Shown here: positions 15,447-21,687 of the stretch, one piece after another
Position numbering within the stretch: the stretch's first letter is position 1
How the letters are laid out: the number at the start of each line of letters is the position of its first letter
Assembly (NCBI GenBank): GCA_031380885.1
Contig: JANMXL010000161.1
Span: 1 to 21,687 of the forward strand
Source: PBB1 sp031380885
Lineage (GTDB): Bacteria; Pseudomonadota; Gammaproteobacteria; Burkholderiales; Burkholderiaceae_C
Reading direction: 5' to 3'
Length of the DNA: 21,687 bases
Translations under genes and position numbers: made by a program
The notes under the pieces: generated by a model
Database searches by the model: none
Told to the model about the DNA's origin: nothing
What the model saw: the letters and a program-made list of their open reading frames with translations, nothing else

Positions 15447-15459
15447 GGCGGCGCGCCCT
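15445..15459. terminator. Hairpin between convergent mntR and sitD
   Basis: AGGGCG and CGCCCT pair perfectly around a GCG loop, in the 18 bases separating the two convergent stop codons and reaching into the mntR stop. CCTTCT follows on the plus strand. It is short and lacks a strict T run, so a shared terminator is plausible but not certain. Confidence 0.35.
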
Positions 15460-15464
15460 CCTTC

Positions 15465-16331
15465 TCAGCAGGTGCCTGAGACCTCAACAGAGCGTTGAGC
15501 CCGCCGCCGATAACTGGCTTGCACCTGGCTGACCGCCAGTGCCGCGAAGAAAACCACGGTCTGCACCATCACGATCGTCGGCCCGGTCGCGGCGTCGAGG
15601 TGGAAACTGGCGATGGTGCCGACCACACAGGAAAAAACAGCCGCAGCCACCGCGATGAGGGTCAGTCTGCCGAACTGCCTGGCCAACAGAAACCCGATGG
15701 CGCCCGGCGTGATCAGCATGGCGATGACCAGGATGACACCGACGGCCTTCAGCGAAGCCACGATCGCCAGTGCGACCAGCGCCAGCAAGCCGTAGTGCAG
15801 CAGCTTGACTGACAGTCCCATGGCCCGGGCGTGCGCGGGATCGAAACAGAACAAAAGCAGGTCGCGGCGTTTGGCAATCACGACAGCGCCAACCGGGACG
15901 GCGATCAGAGCGGTCTCGACCACGTCCGACCAACGCACGCCGAGCATGTTGCCGAAAAGGATGTGATTGAGGTGTTGATCCGACTCCACCTTGACGAACA
16001 AGACGAGCCCCAACGCGAACATGCCGGAGAACACGATCGCCATGACGGCGTCTTCCTTCACACGACAGTGTTCGCGCAGATAGGCCGAGGCGGTGGTGCA
16101 GAGCAGCCCGGCAGCGAACGCCCCGAACACGAGTGGGATGGACCACAGATAAGCCAGAACGATGCCCGGCAACACGGCATGAGAGATCGCGTCGCCCATC
16201 AGCGACCAGCCCTTCAGAACAAGGTAGCACGACAGCAGCGCGCAGACGGTTCCCACCAGGACGGCAGCGACGAGGCCGCGCTGCATGAACTCATGCGCCA
16301 ACGGCTCGGTGAACCACTGGAGCACGCTCAT
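15465..16331 (-). CDS. sitD: Manganese/iron ABC transporter permease SitD
   Basis: Second membrane subunit of the metal importer, 288 aa, ABC-3 permease family with about eight transmembrane segments. Family elements are KGWSLMGDAISHAVLPGIVLAY near the N-terminus, KEDAVMAIVFSGMFALG in the middle and ILVIAMLITPGAIGFLLAR toward the C-terminus. ATG 16331 overlaps the sitC stop as ATGA; the same frame remains open far upstream through sitC, but that part is only an antisense-like reading of a real gene. It is the last gene of sitABCD and converges on mntR. Confidence 0.92.
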   Translation of the reverse strand: MSVLQWFTEPLAHEFMQRGLVAAVLVGTVCALLSCYLVLKGWSLMGDAISHAVLPGIVLAYLWSIPLVFGAFAAGLLCTTASAYLREHCRVKEDAVMAIVFSGMFALGLVLFVKVESDQHLNHILFGNMLGVRWSDVVETALIAVPVGAVVIAKRRDLLLFCFDPAHARAMGLSVKLLHYGLLALVALAIVASLKAVGVILVIAMLITPGAIGFLLARQFGRLTLIAVAAAVFSCVVGTIASFHLDAATGPTIVMVQTVVFFAALAVSQVQASYRRRAQRSVEVSGTC

Positions 16332-17194
16332 GTCACGCTCCCTGGGGCGCTTTTGGACGCGTTCCTGCGCCAACTCGCCAGACGCCCGTGTTTGGGCGCG
16401 AAAACAAAGGCGGCGAGGAAAACAAGCGTTTGAAAAACGACGATCAGCCCGCCGGTCGCACCGTCGAGGAAATAGCTCGCATAAGCGCCCAGGCCGCCGC
16501 ACAGCACACCGACCGTGACGGCCAGCACGATCATGCGGTCGAAACGATCGGTCAGCAGGTAGGCGGTGGCCCCGGGTGTCACGACCATGGCGATCACGAG
16601 GATCGCGCCGACGGTCTGCAAGGCAGCGACCGTGCAGGCCGACAGCAGCACGAAGAACAGGATGTTCAGGCGCAGCGGATTGATCCCGACCACCCGCGCT
16701 TGGGCCTCGTCGAAAAAGGCGAGCATCAGGTCTTTGCGTTTCACGCCGAGGATGACAAGCGAAACAGCCGCAATCAGGACCACCTGATTGGCGTCCTCGT
16801 CTGCGATGGCGAGGATGTTTCCGTAGATCACCGACTGCAGATTGACCGACGTCGGGTTCATCGAGACCAAGAAAAGCCCGAAAGCAAACAGGCTGGTGAA
16901 GATGATGCCGATGACCGCGTCTTCTCGCAGCAGCGTGATGCGTTTGACGGCGAGTATGGAAACCGCCGCGAGCAATCCGGCCACGAACGCGCCCACGGCA
17001 TAGGGCAGACCGACGAGGTAAGCGATGGCGACCCCCGGCACCACGGCGTGCGACAGCGCGTCGCCCATCAGCGCCCATCGCTTCATGATGAGATAGCAGG
17101 AGAGGAAGGCGCACACGCCAGCCACCAAGGCGCTGACCCAGATGGCCTTGAACATGTAGCTGTAATGAAACGGCTCGAGGAGCAAGTCGATCAT
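16328..17194 (-). CDS. sitC: Manganese/iron ABC transporter permease SitC
   Basis: First membrane subunit of the metal importer, 288 aa, the same length as SitD and clearly its paralogue. It shows MKRWALMGDALSHAVVPGVAIAY, REDAVIGIIFTSLFAFGLFLVS and ILVIAMVVTPGATAYLLTDRF, with about eight membrane segments. The start (ATG 17194) overlaps the sitB stop and the end overlaps the sitD start, both as ATGA. Two different permeases in one operon is the usual arrangement for Sit/Yfe-type Mn/Fe importers and separates them from ZnuABC zinc systems, which have a single permease gene. Confidence 0.92.
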   Translation of the reverse strand: MIDLLLEPFHYSYMFKAIWVSALVAGVCAFLSCYLIMKRWALMGDALSHAVVPGVAIAYLVGLPYAVGAFVAGLLAAVSILAVKRITLLREDAVIGIIFTSLFAFGLFLVSMNPTSVNLQSVIYGNILAIADEDANQVVLIAAVSLVILGVKRKDLMLAFFDEAQARVVGINPLRLNILFFVLLSACTVAALQTVGAILVIAMVVTPGATAYLLTDRFDRMIVLAVTVGVLCGGLGAYASYFLDGATGGLIVVFQTLVFLAAFVFAPKHGRLASWRRNASKSAPGSVT

Positions 17195-18156
17195 GGCCTG
17201 TCCTCGCCCTCGCGGTCACGGTCAAAGATGGCCGGGTCGGCTTTCTCGCCATAAAAAACGAGCGGCCTTTCGTCGTCGGTCAGGACGGTGACCGATCGCG
17301 TGTCCGAGTCGTCGTGCAGGTCGCGCCCCCCCAGCCGGATGTGACGCAGCACGCCGCCAAAAGCAACCGCAAGATTGTCCTCAGTGAAAACCGCCGCGGT
17401 GGGCCCGTAGGCAAGCACCGTGCGATTGAAGAGGATGACCTGATCGCAGAAATTAGGCACCGATCCCAGGTTGTGGGTCGACACGAGCATCAGGCAGCCG
17501 CGATCGCGCATGCCGCGCATCAGCGCAATGATGGCGTCCTCGGTCTTGACATCGACGCCGGTGAACGGCTCGTCGAGAAGAATGACGGTGGCCTCCTGCG
17601 CCAGCGCCCGCGCGAGGAAAACGCGCTTCCTCTGGCCGCCCGAGAGTTCACCGATCTGCCGATCGGCGAAGGCGCTCATGCCGACGCGATCCAGCGCATC
17701 GGCCACCGCAGCATGATCTGTCCTGGAGGCCATTCGCAAGGCGTTCATGTGACCGTAGCGGCCCATCATGACCACATCGCGCACCAGCACCGGGAAGCTC
17801 CAGTCCACGTCCTCGCTCTGCGGCACATAGGCCACGAGGCCGCGGGCCAGCGCCTCGCTGACAGGCAGCCCCGAGATGGCGACGCTGCCGCTGGCAGGCG
17901 TCAGAAAGCCCATCAGCGCCTTGAACAGCGTCGATTTGCCTGAGCCGTTGATTCCGACGAGCGCGCAGATGGAAGAGGCGCCGAGCTCGAAACTGGCGCT
18001 TTCAATCGCTCGGACACCATTGGCGTAGGACACGGAAATGTCCGTGACGCGAAGGCCCGCCGCGGGCGGTGCAGCCTCCGCGCGCAAGCCTGCCCGCGAT
18101 CCGCTCCCGGCCAACGCCAGCACCGATCGGCCGAACGTCAGCACCCGGCTGATCAT
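17191..18156 (-). CDS. sitB: Manganese/iron ABC transporter ATP-binding protein SitB
   Basis: Cytoplasmic ATPase of the metal importer, 321 aa. It has Walker A GINGSGKST at 68-76, Gln113 of the Q-loop, signature LSGGQ at 171-175, Walker B VILLDEP at 191-197 and the H-loop His228. It is longer than most such ATPases. About 35 residues precede the domain, and about 50 follow it (LRHIRLGGRDLHDDSDTRS onward), rich in Asp, Arg and Glu with an HDDSD cluster. ATG 18156 overlaps the sitA stop as ATGA; an internal start nearer the ABC domain cannot be excluded but would break the coupling. Confidence 0.93.
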   Translation of the reverse strand: MISRVLTFGRSVLALAGSGSRAGLRAEAAPPAAGLRVTDISVSYANGVRAIESASFELGASSICALVGINGSGKSTLFKALMGFLTPASGSVAISGLPVSEALARGLVAYVPQSEDVDWSFPVLVRDVVMMGRYGHMNALRMASRTDHAAVADALDRVGMSAFADRQIGELSGGQRKRVFLARALAQEATVILLDEPFTGVDVKTEDAIIALMRGMRDRGCLMLVSTHNLGSVPNFCDQVILFNRTVLAYGPTAAVFTEDNLAVAFGGVLRHIRLGGRDLHDDSDTRSVTVLTDDERPLVFYGEKADPAIFDRDREGEDRP

Positions 18157-19088
18157 TGGCCGAAGCCATTCGCAATGGTCTCCACGGTCACCTCGAGAAG
18201 CTTCAAATAGGACGGAACGGCGCCCGTCTTGGCCGACAGCGAGTCGACATACAGAACCCCGCCGTAGCGAGACCCCGTTTCCCCGGCCACCTGCCGCGCC
18301 GGCTTGTCCGACACCGTGCTCTCGCTGAAAACGACTGGAATTTTATTCTTGCGCACCAGGTCGATCAGCCGGCGAACCTGCTGCGGCGAACCCTGCTCGT
18401 CCGCATTGATCGGCCAAAGATGAGCCTCTTGCCAACCGAAATCGCGGGTCAGGTAGCTGAATGCCCCCTCGCTGGTGACCAGCCAGCGTTGCCCTTCAGG
18501 GACCTTGGCGAGGCGAGCTTTCAAAGGTGTCACGATGGCTTTGATCTGCGCTGAGTAAGCCGCCGCGTTCTTCGCATAGATGTCGGCGTTGGCGGGATCC
18601 GCTTTGGCGAACGCCTTGCGGATGTTTTCCACATAGATCAGCGCGCTGGCGGTCGACATCCAGGCATGCGGGTTGGGTTTGCCCACGTAAGGGCCTTCCT
18701 TGATCCCCATCGGCACGATGCCTTCGGTGACGACGGCGCTCGGCACGTTCTTCACGTTGTCGAAGAACTTTTCGAACCAGCGCTCGAGATTCAAGCCGTT
18801 CCACAGCACCAGGTCGGCCGATTGCGCCTTCACCACATCGAGCGGCGTGGGTTGGTAGTCGTGGATCTCCGCGCCGGGTTTGGTGATGGATTCAACGGTC
18901 GCGGCCGTGCCTGCGACGTTCTGCGCGATGTCCTGGATGACCGTGAAGGTCGTCACCACGCGCAGCGGCTTCTTCGTCTGCGCGAAGGCTTGCGAATCGA
19001 TGGCCAGCCAAGCAACGGCGGCTGCGCAGGCGCAGACCATGAAGCGCCGCGCCATGAAGCGGAGATCGGTCAAGCGGGTCAGATGCAT
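18153..19088 (-). CDS. sitA: Manganese/iron-binding periplasmic protein SitA
   Basis: Cluster A-I solute-binding protein of the metal ABC importer, 311 aa. A signal peptide (about 13-36, ending DSQAFA before QTKK) directs export. The four metal ligands are His76 (EIHDYQPTP), His141 (NPHAWMS), Glu207 (SEGAFSYL) and Asp282 (YVDSLSAK). A His-His-Glu-Asp set is typical of Mn/Fe proteins such as PsaA; there is no His-rich loop as in ZnuA. ATG 19088 is used, though it lacks a good Shine-Dalgarno and ATG 19055 (residue 12, MARRF) would give a neater signal peptide. A strong AAGGGAGGT lies about 80 bases upstream with no ATG behind it. First gene of sitABCD. Confidence 0.92.
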   Translation of the reverse strand: MHLTRLTDLRFMARRFMVCACAAAVAWLAIDSQAFAQTKKPLRVVTTFTVIQDIAQNVAGTAATVESITKPGAEIHDYQPTPLDVVKAQSADLVLWNGLNLERWFEKFFDNVKNVPSAVVTEGIVPMGIKEGPYVGKPNPHAWMSTASALIYVENIRKAFAKADPANADIYAKNAAAYSAQIKAIVTPLKARLAKVPEGQRWLVTSEGAFSYLTRDFGWQEAHLWPINADEQGSPQQVRRLIDLVRKNKIPVVFSESTVSDKPARQVAGETGSRYGGVLYVDSLSAKTGAVPSYLKLLEVTVETIANGFGQ

Positions 19089-19165
19089 GGAACTGCTTTC
19101 AAGGCGGACGAGCGACAGTTCGATTGCCGAGACAGCCCACTGAACCCGGCGTGCAAGCCGAACAA
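19079..19165 (-). CDS. Possible leader peptide (uORF) overlapping the sitA start
   Basis: On the minus strand a near-ideal Shine-Dalgarno, AAGGGAGGT (19171-19179), is followed 5 bases later by TTG 19165. This opens a 28-codon frame that starts LFGLHAGFSG and stops at 19079-19081, ten bases inside sitA. Since sitA itself has no good ribosome site, re-initiation from this short frame is conceivable. An ATT in frame with sitA is also suitably spaced from the same site and would give a longer SitA. No family is recognised; this is a proposal from signal placement only. Confidence 0.25.
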   Translation of the reverse strand: MFGLHAGFSGLSRQSNCRSSALKAVPCI

Positions 19166-19202
19166 TGGCTACCTCCCTTGGGCGACGCTCAAACGGTGCT
19201 AA

Positions 19203-19228
19203 AGAGTGTAGCCATGGCTAAATACTCT
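19203..19228. promoter_or_regulatory. MntR-box-like operator in the sit promoter
   Basis: The core TAGCCATGGCTA (19209-19220) is a perfect 12-bp palindrome with the TAGC-N4-GCTA geometry of enterobacterial MntR boxes. Flanks AGAGT (19203-19207) and ACTCT (19224-19228) extend the symmetry, imperfectly spaced. Lying between -35 and -10, it would block RNA polymerase when MntR is loaded with Mn. A further half-like TGGCTA lies at 19166-19171. Confidence 0.6.
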
Positions 19229-19233
19229 GTCCA
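19205..19233 (-). promoter_or_regulatory. Sigma-70 promoter of sitABCD
   Basis: On the minus strand TGGACA (19228-19233, 5 of 6 matches to TTGACA) and TACACT (19205-19210, 4 of 6 matches to TATAAT) are separated by exactly 17 bases. Transcription would begin near 19197, leaving a leader of about 109 bases before the sitA ATG. The MntR-box-like palindrome covers the spacer and touches the -10. Confidence 0.6.
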
Positions 19234-19349
19234 GAACGGCGCATCCTGGTCGCAGGGACAAGCGGCCAGGCTCGCCGGACTGTCAGGGCCTGTTAACGCG
19301 GCGCCGCGGCCCGGGTGGGCGCAGCGGTTTACCGACGACGAGCACCGCG

Positions 19350-20165
19350 TCAGCGGCCGAACTCGTCGCCCAGTTCCGCTGCGCGCCGATGCGCGGCCTG
19401 CAACGCGCGCCGGAACGCGGCCCTGACGCCGTCGGCCTCAAGCGCGCTGATCGCCGCATGGGTGGTGCCGCCCTGGGAGGTGACACGCTGGCGCAGCACC
19501 GCGGGCGGCTCGTCAGCGTTGCTCGCCAGCGAGGTGGCGCCAGCGAAGGTGGCCAACGCCAGCTGCCTGGATTGCGCCGCGCTGAGACCCAGCTCGACGC
19601 CCGCATCGATCAGGGCTTCGAGCACATAAAACACATAGGCCGGGCCGGAGCCCGAGAGTGCAGTGACAGCGTCGAGCTGCTCTTCACGCTCGACCCACAG
19701 CGTCTGCCCGGTGGGGGCGAGCAGCCGCTCGATTTCCGCTCGGTCTTCAGCCGACACCGCCGCCCGTGCATACAGGCCCGACATGCCTTGACCGATCAGC
19801 GCTGGGGTATTCGGCATCGCGCGCACCACGCGCTCGCTGCCGGTGGCCCGCACGATGGCATCGCTGCGGATGCCGGCCATCACGCTCAATTGCAAGGCGC
19901 CAGCAATGTGCGCGGCGCAGGGGGCCGCAGCCGCCGTGAAGAGCTGCGGCTTCACCGCCCAGACCGCGCCCTCCACACCATCCAATGAGTCGTCAGCGGC
20001 ACGCAGGGTGCGCACGCCGAAGGTGGATTGAAGCGCGGCCTGGCGAGCCTCGTCCGGCTCGATGACGCTGATGGCGCTGGGTGCCCAGCCGCTGCGCAAC
20101 AAGCCGCCGATCAAGGCACCGGCCATGTTGCCGCCGCCCACGAACACCACCGACGACAGCGTCAT
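19350..20165 (-). CDS. proC: Pyrroline-5-carboxylate reductase ProC
   Basis: Last enzyme of proline synthesis, reducing pyrroline-5-carboxylate to proline with NAD(P)H in the cytoplasm; 271 aa, standard length. The N-terminal Rossmann motif is VGGGNMAGALIGG (residues 9-21). AVKPQ, MPNTPALIGQG and the C-terminal TALSGSGPAYVF and SQGGTTHAAI blocks are family signatures. ATG 20165 overlaps the stop of a short upstream frame as ATGA and has no Shine-Dalgarno of its own, which fits coupling to that frame. Downstream, 19234-19349 holds only GC-rich palindromes such as CGCGGCGCCGCG before the sit promoter. Confidence 0.95.
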   Translation of the reverse strand: MTLSSVVFVGGGNMAGALIGGLLRSGWAPSAISVIEPDEARQAALQSTFGVRTLRAADDSLDGVEGAVWAVKPQLFTAAAAPCAAHIAGALQLSVMAGIRSDAIVRATGSERVVRAMPNTPALIGQGMSGLYARAAVSAEDRAEIERLLAPTGQTLWVEREEQLDAVTALSGSGPAYVFYVLEALIDAGVELGLSAAQSRQLALATFAGATSLASNADEPPAVLRQRVTSQGGTTHAAISALEADGVRAAFRRALQAAHRRAAELGDEFGR

Positions 20166-20260
20166 GGGCCGACGGTGCTCTGGCTGAACTGGCTGCTCGG
20201 GTTCATCGCGTCGTCGCCAGCGACCATCTGGCCCTTGCCGAAGTTGCTGCCACCGCGCAC
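20162..20260 (-). CDS. Short unidentified frame ending in ATGA overlap with proC
   Basis: From GTG 20260 the frame encodes 32 residues, or 21 from ATG 20227, which has AAGG 5 bases upstream. It opens RGGSNFGKGQMVAGDD and ends SSQFSQSTVGP. Its stop overlaps the proC start. Third codon positions are G or C in 29 of 32 codons, as in real genes here, while the opposite strand in the same register has 19 of 32. The frame is open upstream to a TGA just before TTG 20278. No family is recognised. It may be a genuine small protein, or the second half of a frameshifted gene beginning at 20328. Confidence 0.35.
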   Translation of the reverse strand: MRGGSNFGKGQMVAGDDAMNPSSQFSQSTVGP

Positions 20261-20328
20261 CTCACCGCATTGTTGCAAGGCACGTCAGGACGCAACGCAG
20301 GGAAGTGAGGGTGACGTGGGCTGTCCAT
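20203..20328 (-). CDS. Short unidentified frame with good ribosome site upstream of proC
   Basis: ATG 20328 has AGGA 6 bases upstream on the minus strand and opens a 41-codon frame starting MDSPRHPHFPALRPDV. Coding-like base use is moderate over the first 23 codons (16 G or C third positions) and no better after that, where the neighbouring frame at 20162-20260 becomes the better one. A single frame change near 20255-20275 would join the two into one product of about 55 residues that ends at the proC start. No function can be given. Confidence 0.25.
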   Translation of the reverse strand: MDSPRHPHFPALRPDVPCNNAVRCAVAATSARARWSLATTR

Positions 20329-20418
20329 GATCTTTCCTGAAGGAGACATTGAGAGCGAACCACCGCGAAGCACTGTAACCGCTAGACATCGGGGATGGGC
20401 CCGCTGGCCATGCCCAAC

Positions 20419-21687
20419 TCAGGACCCGCTTGCGGCCGTTCGCGGCTGCGACAGCAACTCCGCATTGCCCCCTGCGGCTGCCGTGTTCACGGTGACGGTC
20501 TGCTCAGTGCACAAGCGCAGCAGGTAGTGCGGCCCACCTGCCTTCGGGCCGGTGCCGCTCAGGCCCTCGCCACCGAAGGGCTGGACGCCGACGGCTGCAC
20601 CGATCATGTTGCGATTGACGTAGACATTGCCAACCCGTGCCACCTCGGCCAGGTGCTGCGCGCGGCTGTCGATGCGGGTCTGCAGGCCGAGCGTCAGGCC
20701 ATAGCCCAACGCGTTGATCTGCGCGATCACGTCGGCCGGATCGCCGCGCCAGCGAACGACGTGCAACACCGGGCCGAAAACCTCCTGCTGCACATCGGCG
20801 ATGCGCGCCACCTCGAAGGCGATCGGCGCAACCAGCCTAGGCATCGATGGCACCGCAACGGGCGCCTCGCCGATCAGCGTCGCTTCGGCTCGCAAGCGCG
20901 CAATGTGCCGCTGCAGGAGGTCGAACGCCTCGTCGTCGATCACCGGCCCAACATCGGTCGCCAGTTGCGCCGGGTCACCGACGTGCAGTTCGCGCAGCGC
21001 GCCGCGGATCATCTCGATCACCGCATCGGCCACGCCTTCATGCACGCACAGCAGACGCAATGCCGAGCAGCGCTGGCCGGCGCTGCGGAACGCACTGTGC
21101 ACGACCGCATCGACGACCTGCTCGGGCAGCGCGCTGCTGTCGACCACCATCGCATTGATGCCGCCGGTCTCGGCCATCAGCGGCACGATCGGCCCGTCCT
21201 TCGCCGCCAGTGCGCGGTTGATCAGGCGGGCCACCGCCGTCGAGCCGGTGAAGCACGCGCCGGCCGTGCGCACATCAGCCACCAGCGCGGCGCCCACCGT
21301 CTCGCCGGGGCCATGCAGCAGCAGCAAGGCATCGGCCGGCACCCCCGCCTCATGCAACAAGGCAACCATGCGCTGCGCCACAGCCGGTGTTTGCTCGGCC
21401 GGCTTCGCGGCCACGGTGTTGCCCGCGACCAGTGCGGCCGCCACCTGGCCCGTGAAAATCGCCAGCGGGAAATTCCACGGGCTGATGCAGACGAACACGC
21501 CGCGCCCATGCAGCCGCAGCTCGTTGCGTTCGCCGGTCGGGCCAGGCAGCAATTGAGGTTTCAAGGTCGCCTCGGCCTGGTCGGCGTAGTAGCGGCAGAA
21601 ATCGATCGCCTCGCGCACCTCGGCCACGGCATCGCCCCAGGTCTTGCGCGCTTCGACTACCAGCAAGGCGCAGAACTCGGCGCGGCG
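20419..21687 (-). CDS. putA: Proline utilisation protein PutA, C-terminal P5C dehydrogenase part (partial)
   Basis: C-terminal 422 residues of the bifunctional proline dehydrogenase / L-glutamate-gamma-semialdehyde dehydrogenase, open to the right edge. Only the aldehyde dehydrogenase domain is visible; it oxidises glutamate semialdehyde to glutamate with NAD+. Seen are ISPWNFPLAIFTG and GNTVAAKPAEQTP (cofactor binding), the catalytic Glu in MAETGGINAM, the catalytic Cys in SAGQRCSALR, and QEVFGPVLHVVRW. The ending VNTAAAGGNAELLS is characteristic of PutA rather than of stand-alone RocA-type enzymes. The proline dehydrogenase domain should lie beyond the window. The protein ends about a dozen residues after this block. 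The 90 bases from 20329 to 20418 after its stop show no clear terminator. Confidence 0.93.
   Translation of the reverse strand, partial: RRAEFCALLVVEARKTWGDAVAEVREAIDFCRYYADQAEATLKPQLLPGPTGERNELRLHGRGVFVCISPWNFPLAIFTGQVAAALVAGNTVAAKPAEQTPAVAQRMVALLHEAGVPADALLLLHGPGETVGAALVADVRTAGACFTGSTAVARLINRALAAKDGPIVPLMAETGGINAMVVDSSALPEQVVDAVVHSAFRSAGQRCSALRLLCVHEGVADAVIEMIRGALRELHVGDPAQLATDVGPVIDDEAFDLLQRHIARLRAEATLIGEAPVAVPSMPRLVAPIAFEVARIADVQQEVFGPVLHVVRWRGDPADVIAQINALGYGLTLGLQTRIDSRAQHLAEVARVGNVYVNRNMIGAAVGVQPFGGEGLSGTGPKAGGPHYLLRLCTEQTVTVNTAAAGGNAELLSQPRTAASGS

Noticed and set aside
15465..17252. 595-codon minus-strand frame suggesting a fused permease
   Set aside because: Only the last 288 codons, from ATG 16331, are SitD. 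The upstream part is an out-of-frame reading of sitC, and sitC has its own intact frame with ATGA overlap.
19290..19320. GC-rich palindromes (GTTAAC, CGCGGCGCCGCG) after proC
   Set aside because: Short self-complementary GC runs are common in this base composition. There is no T run, so a terminator call is not supported.
20385..20418. Imperfect hairpin just after the putA stop
   Set aside because: The stem needs bulges and lacks a T run; too weak to call a terminator.
1..21687. CRISPR arrays, tRNA or rRNA genes, insertion sequences
   Set aside because: No regularly spaced repeats, no cloverleaf-like or rRNA-like segments, no transposase-like frame or paired terminal repeats were seen.

Overview
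The window is high-GC chromosomal DNA that reads like a member of the Betaproteobacteria, order Burkholderiales, probably near the Leptothrix/Rubrivivax/Ideonella group. This is an inference from gene content. The supporting genes are a PhaM-like polyhydroxybutyrate granule protein, a DUF3567 small protein, a stand-alone homocysteine-methyltransferase half of MetH, a PEP-CTERM secreted protein and a one-piece PutA. No rRNA, tRNA, CRISPR array, insertion sequence or phage gene was seen.

Left part (1-6380), all on the minus strand. In transcription order: a small membrane-anchored retropepsin-like protease; phaM and a FIST-domain sensor gene that overlap by ATGA; a hairpin-bearing gap; then glcD-glcE-glcF, the three subunits of glycolate dehydrogenase. 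glcF runs off the left edge. Middle part (6586-10801), plus strand: an envelope DUF3108 protein, a DUF3567 protein and a large membrane GGDEF/EAL cyclic-di-GMP enzyme with a degenerate MHYT-like sensor. Directly behind the last lies a decayed toxin-antitoxin pair: a CopG/RHH antitoxin lacking its N-terminus and a PIN toxin with an internal deletion and a frameshift.

10870-13986: a PEP-CTERM protein (minus), the MetH homocysteine-binding half (plus), and an intact RES toxin / Xre antitoxin pair (minus). The pair's promoter region, carrying an inverted repeat, abuts ubiA (plus, ubiquinone synthesis).

15015-19233: a manganese homeostasis locus. mntR (plus) converges on sitABCD (minus), a Mn/Fe ABC importer whose four genes all overlap by ATGA. 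The sit promoter can be read directly: TGGACA, 17 bases, TACACT, with a palindrome of TAGC-N4-GCTA geometry across its spacer and -10. That is the form of an MntR box, so sensor, target site and transporter all lie here. A strong Shine-Dalgarno without an ATG in the leader suggests a short upstream ORF.

19350-21687 (minus): proC (proline synthesis) downstream of the C-terminal half of putA (proline degradation), cut by the right edge. Between them is an unexplained short coding-like stretch whose stop overlaps the proC start.

The best candidates for new biology are this proC leader ORF, the sitA leader ORF, the RES-Xre module with its operator, and the orphan MetH half.
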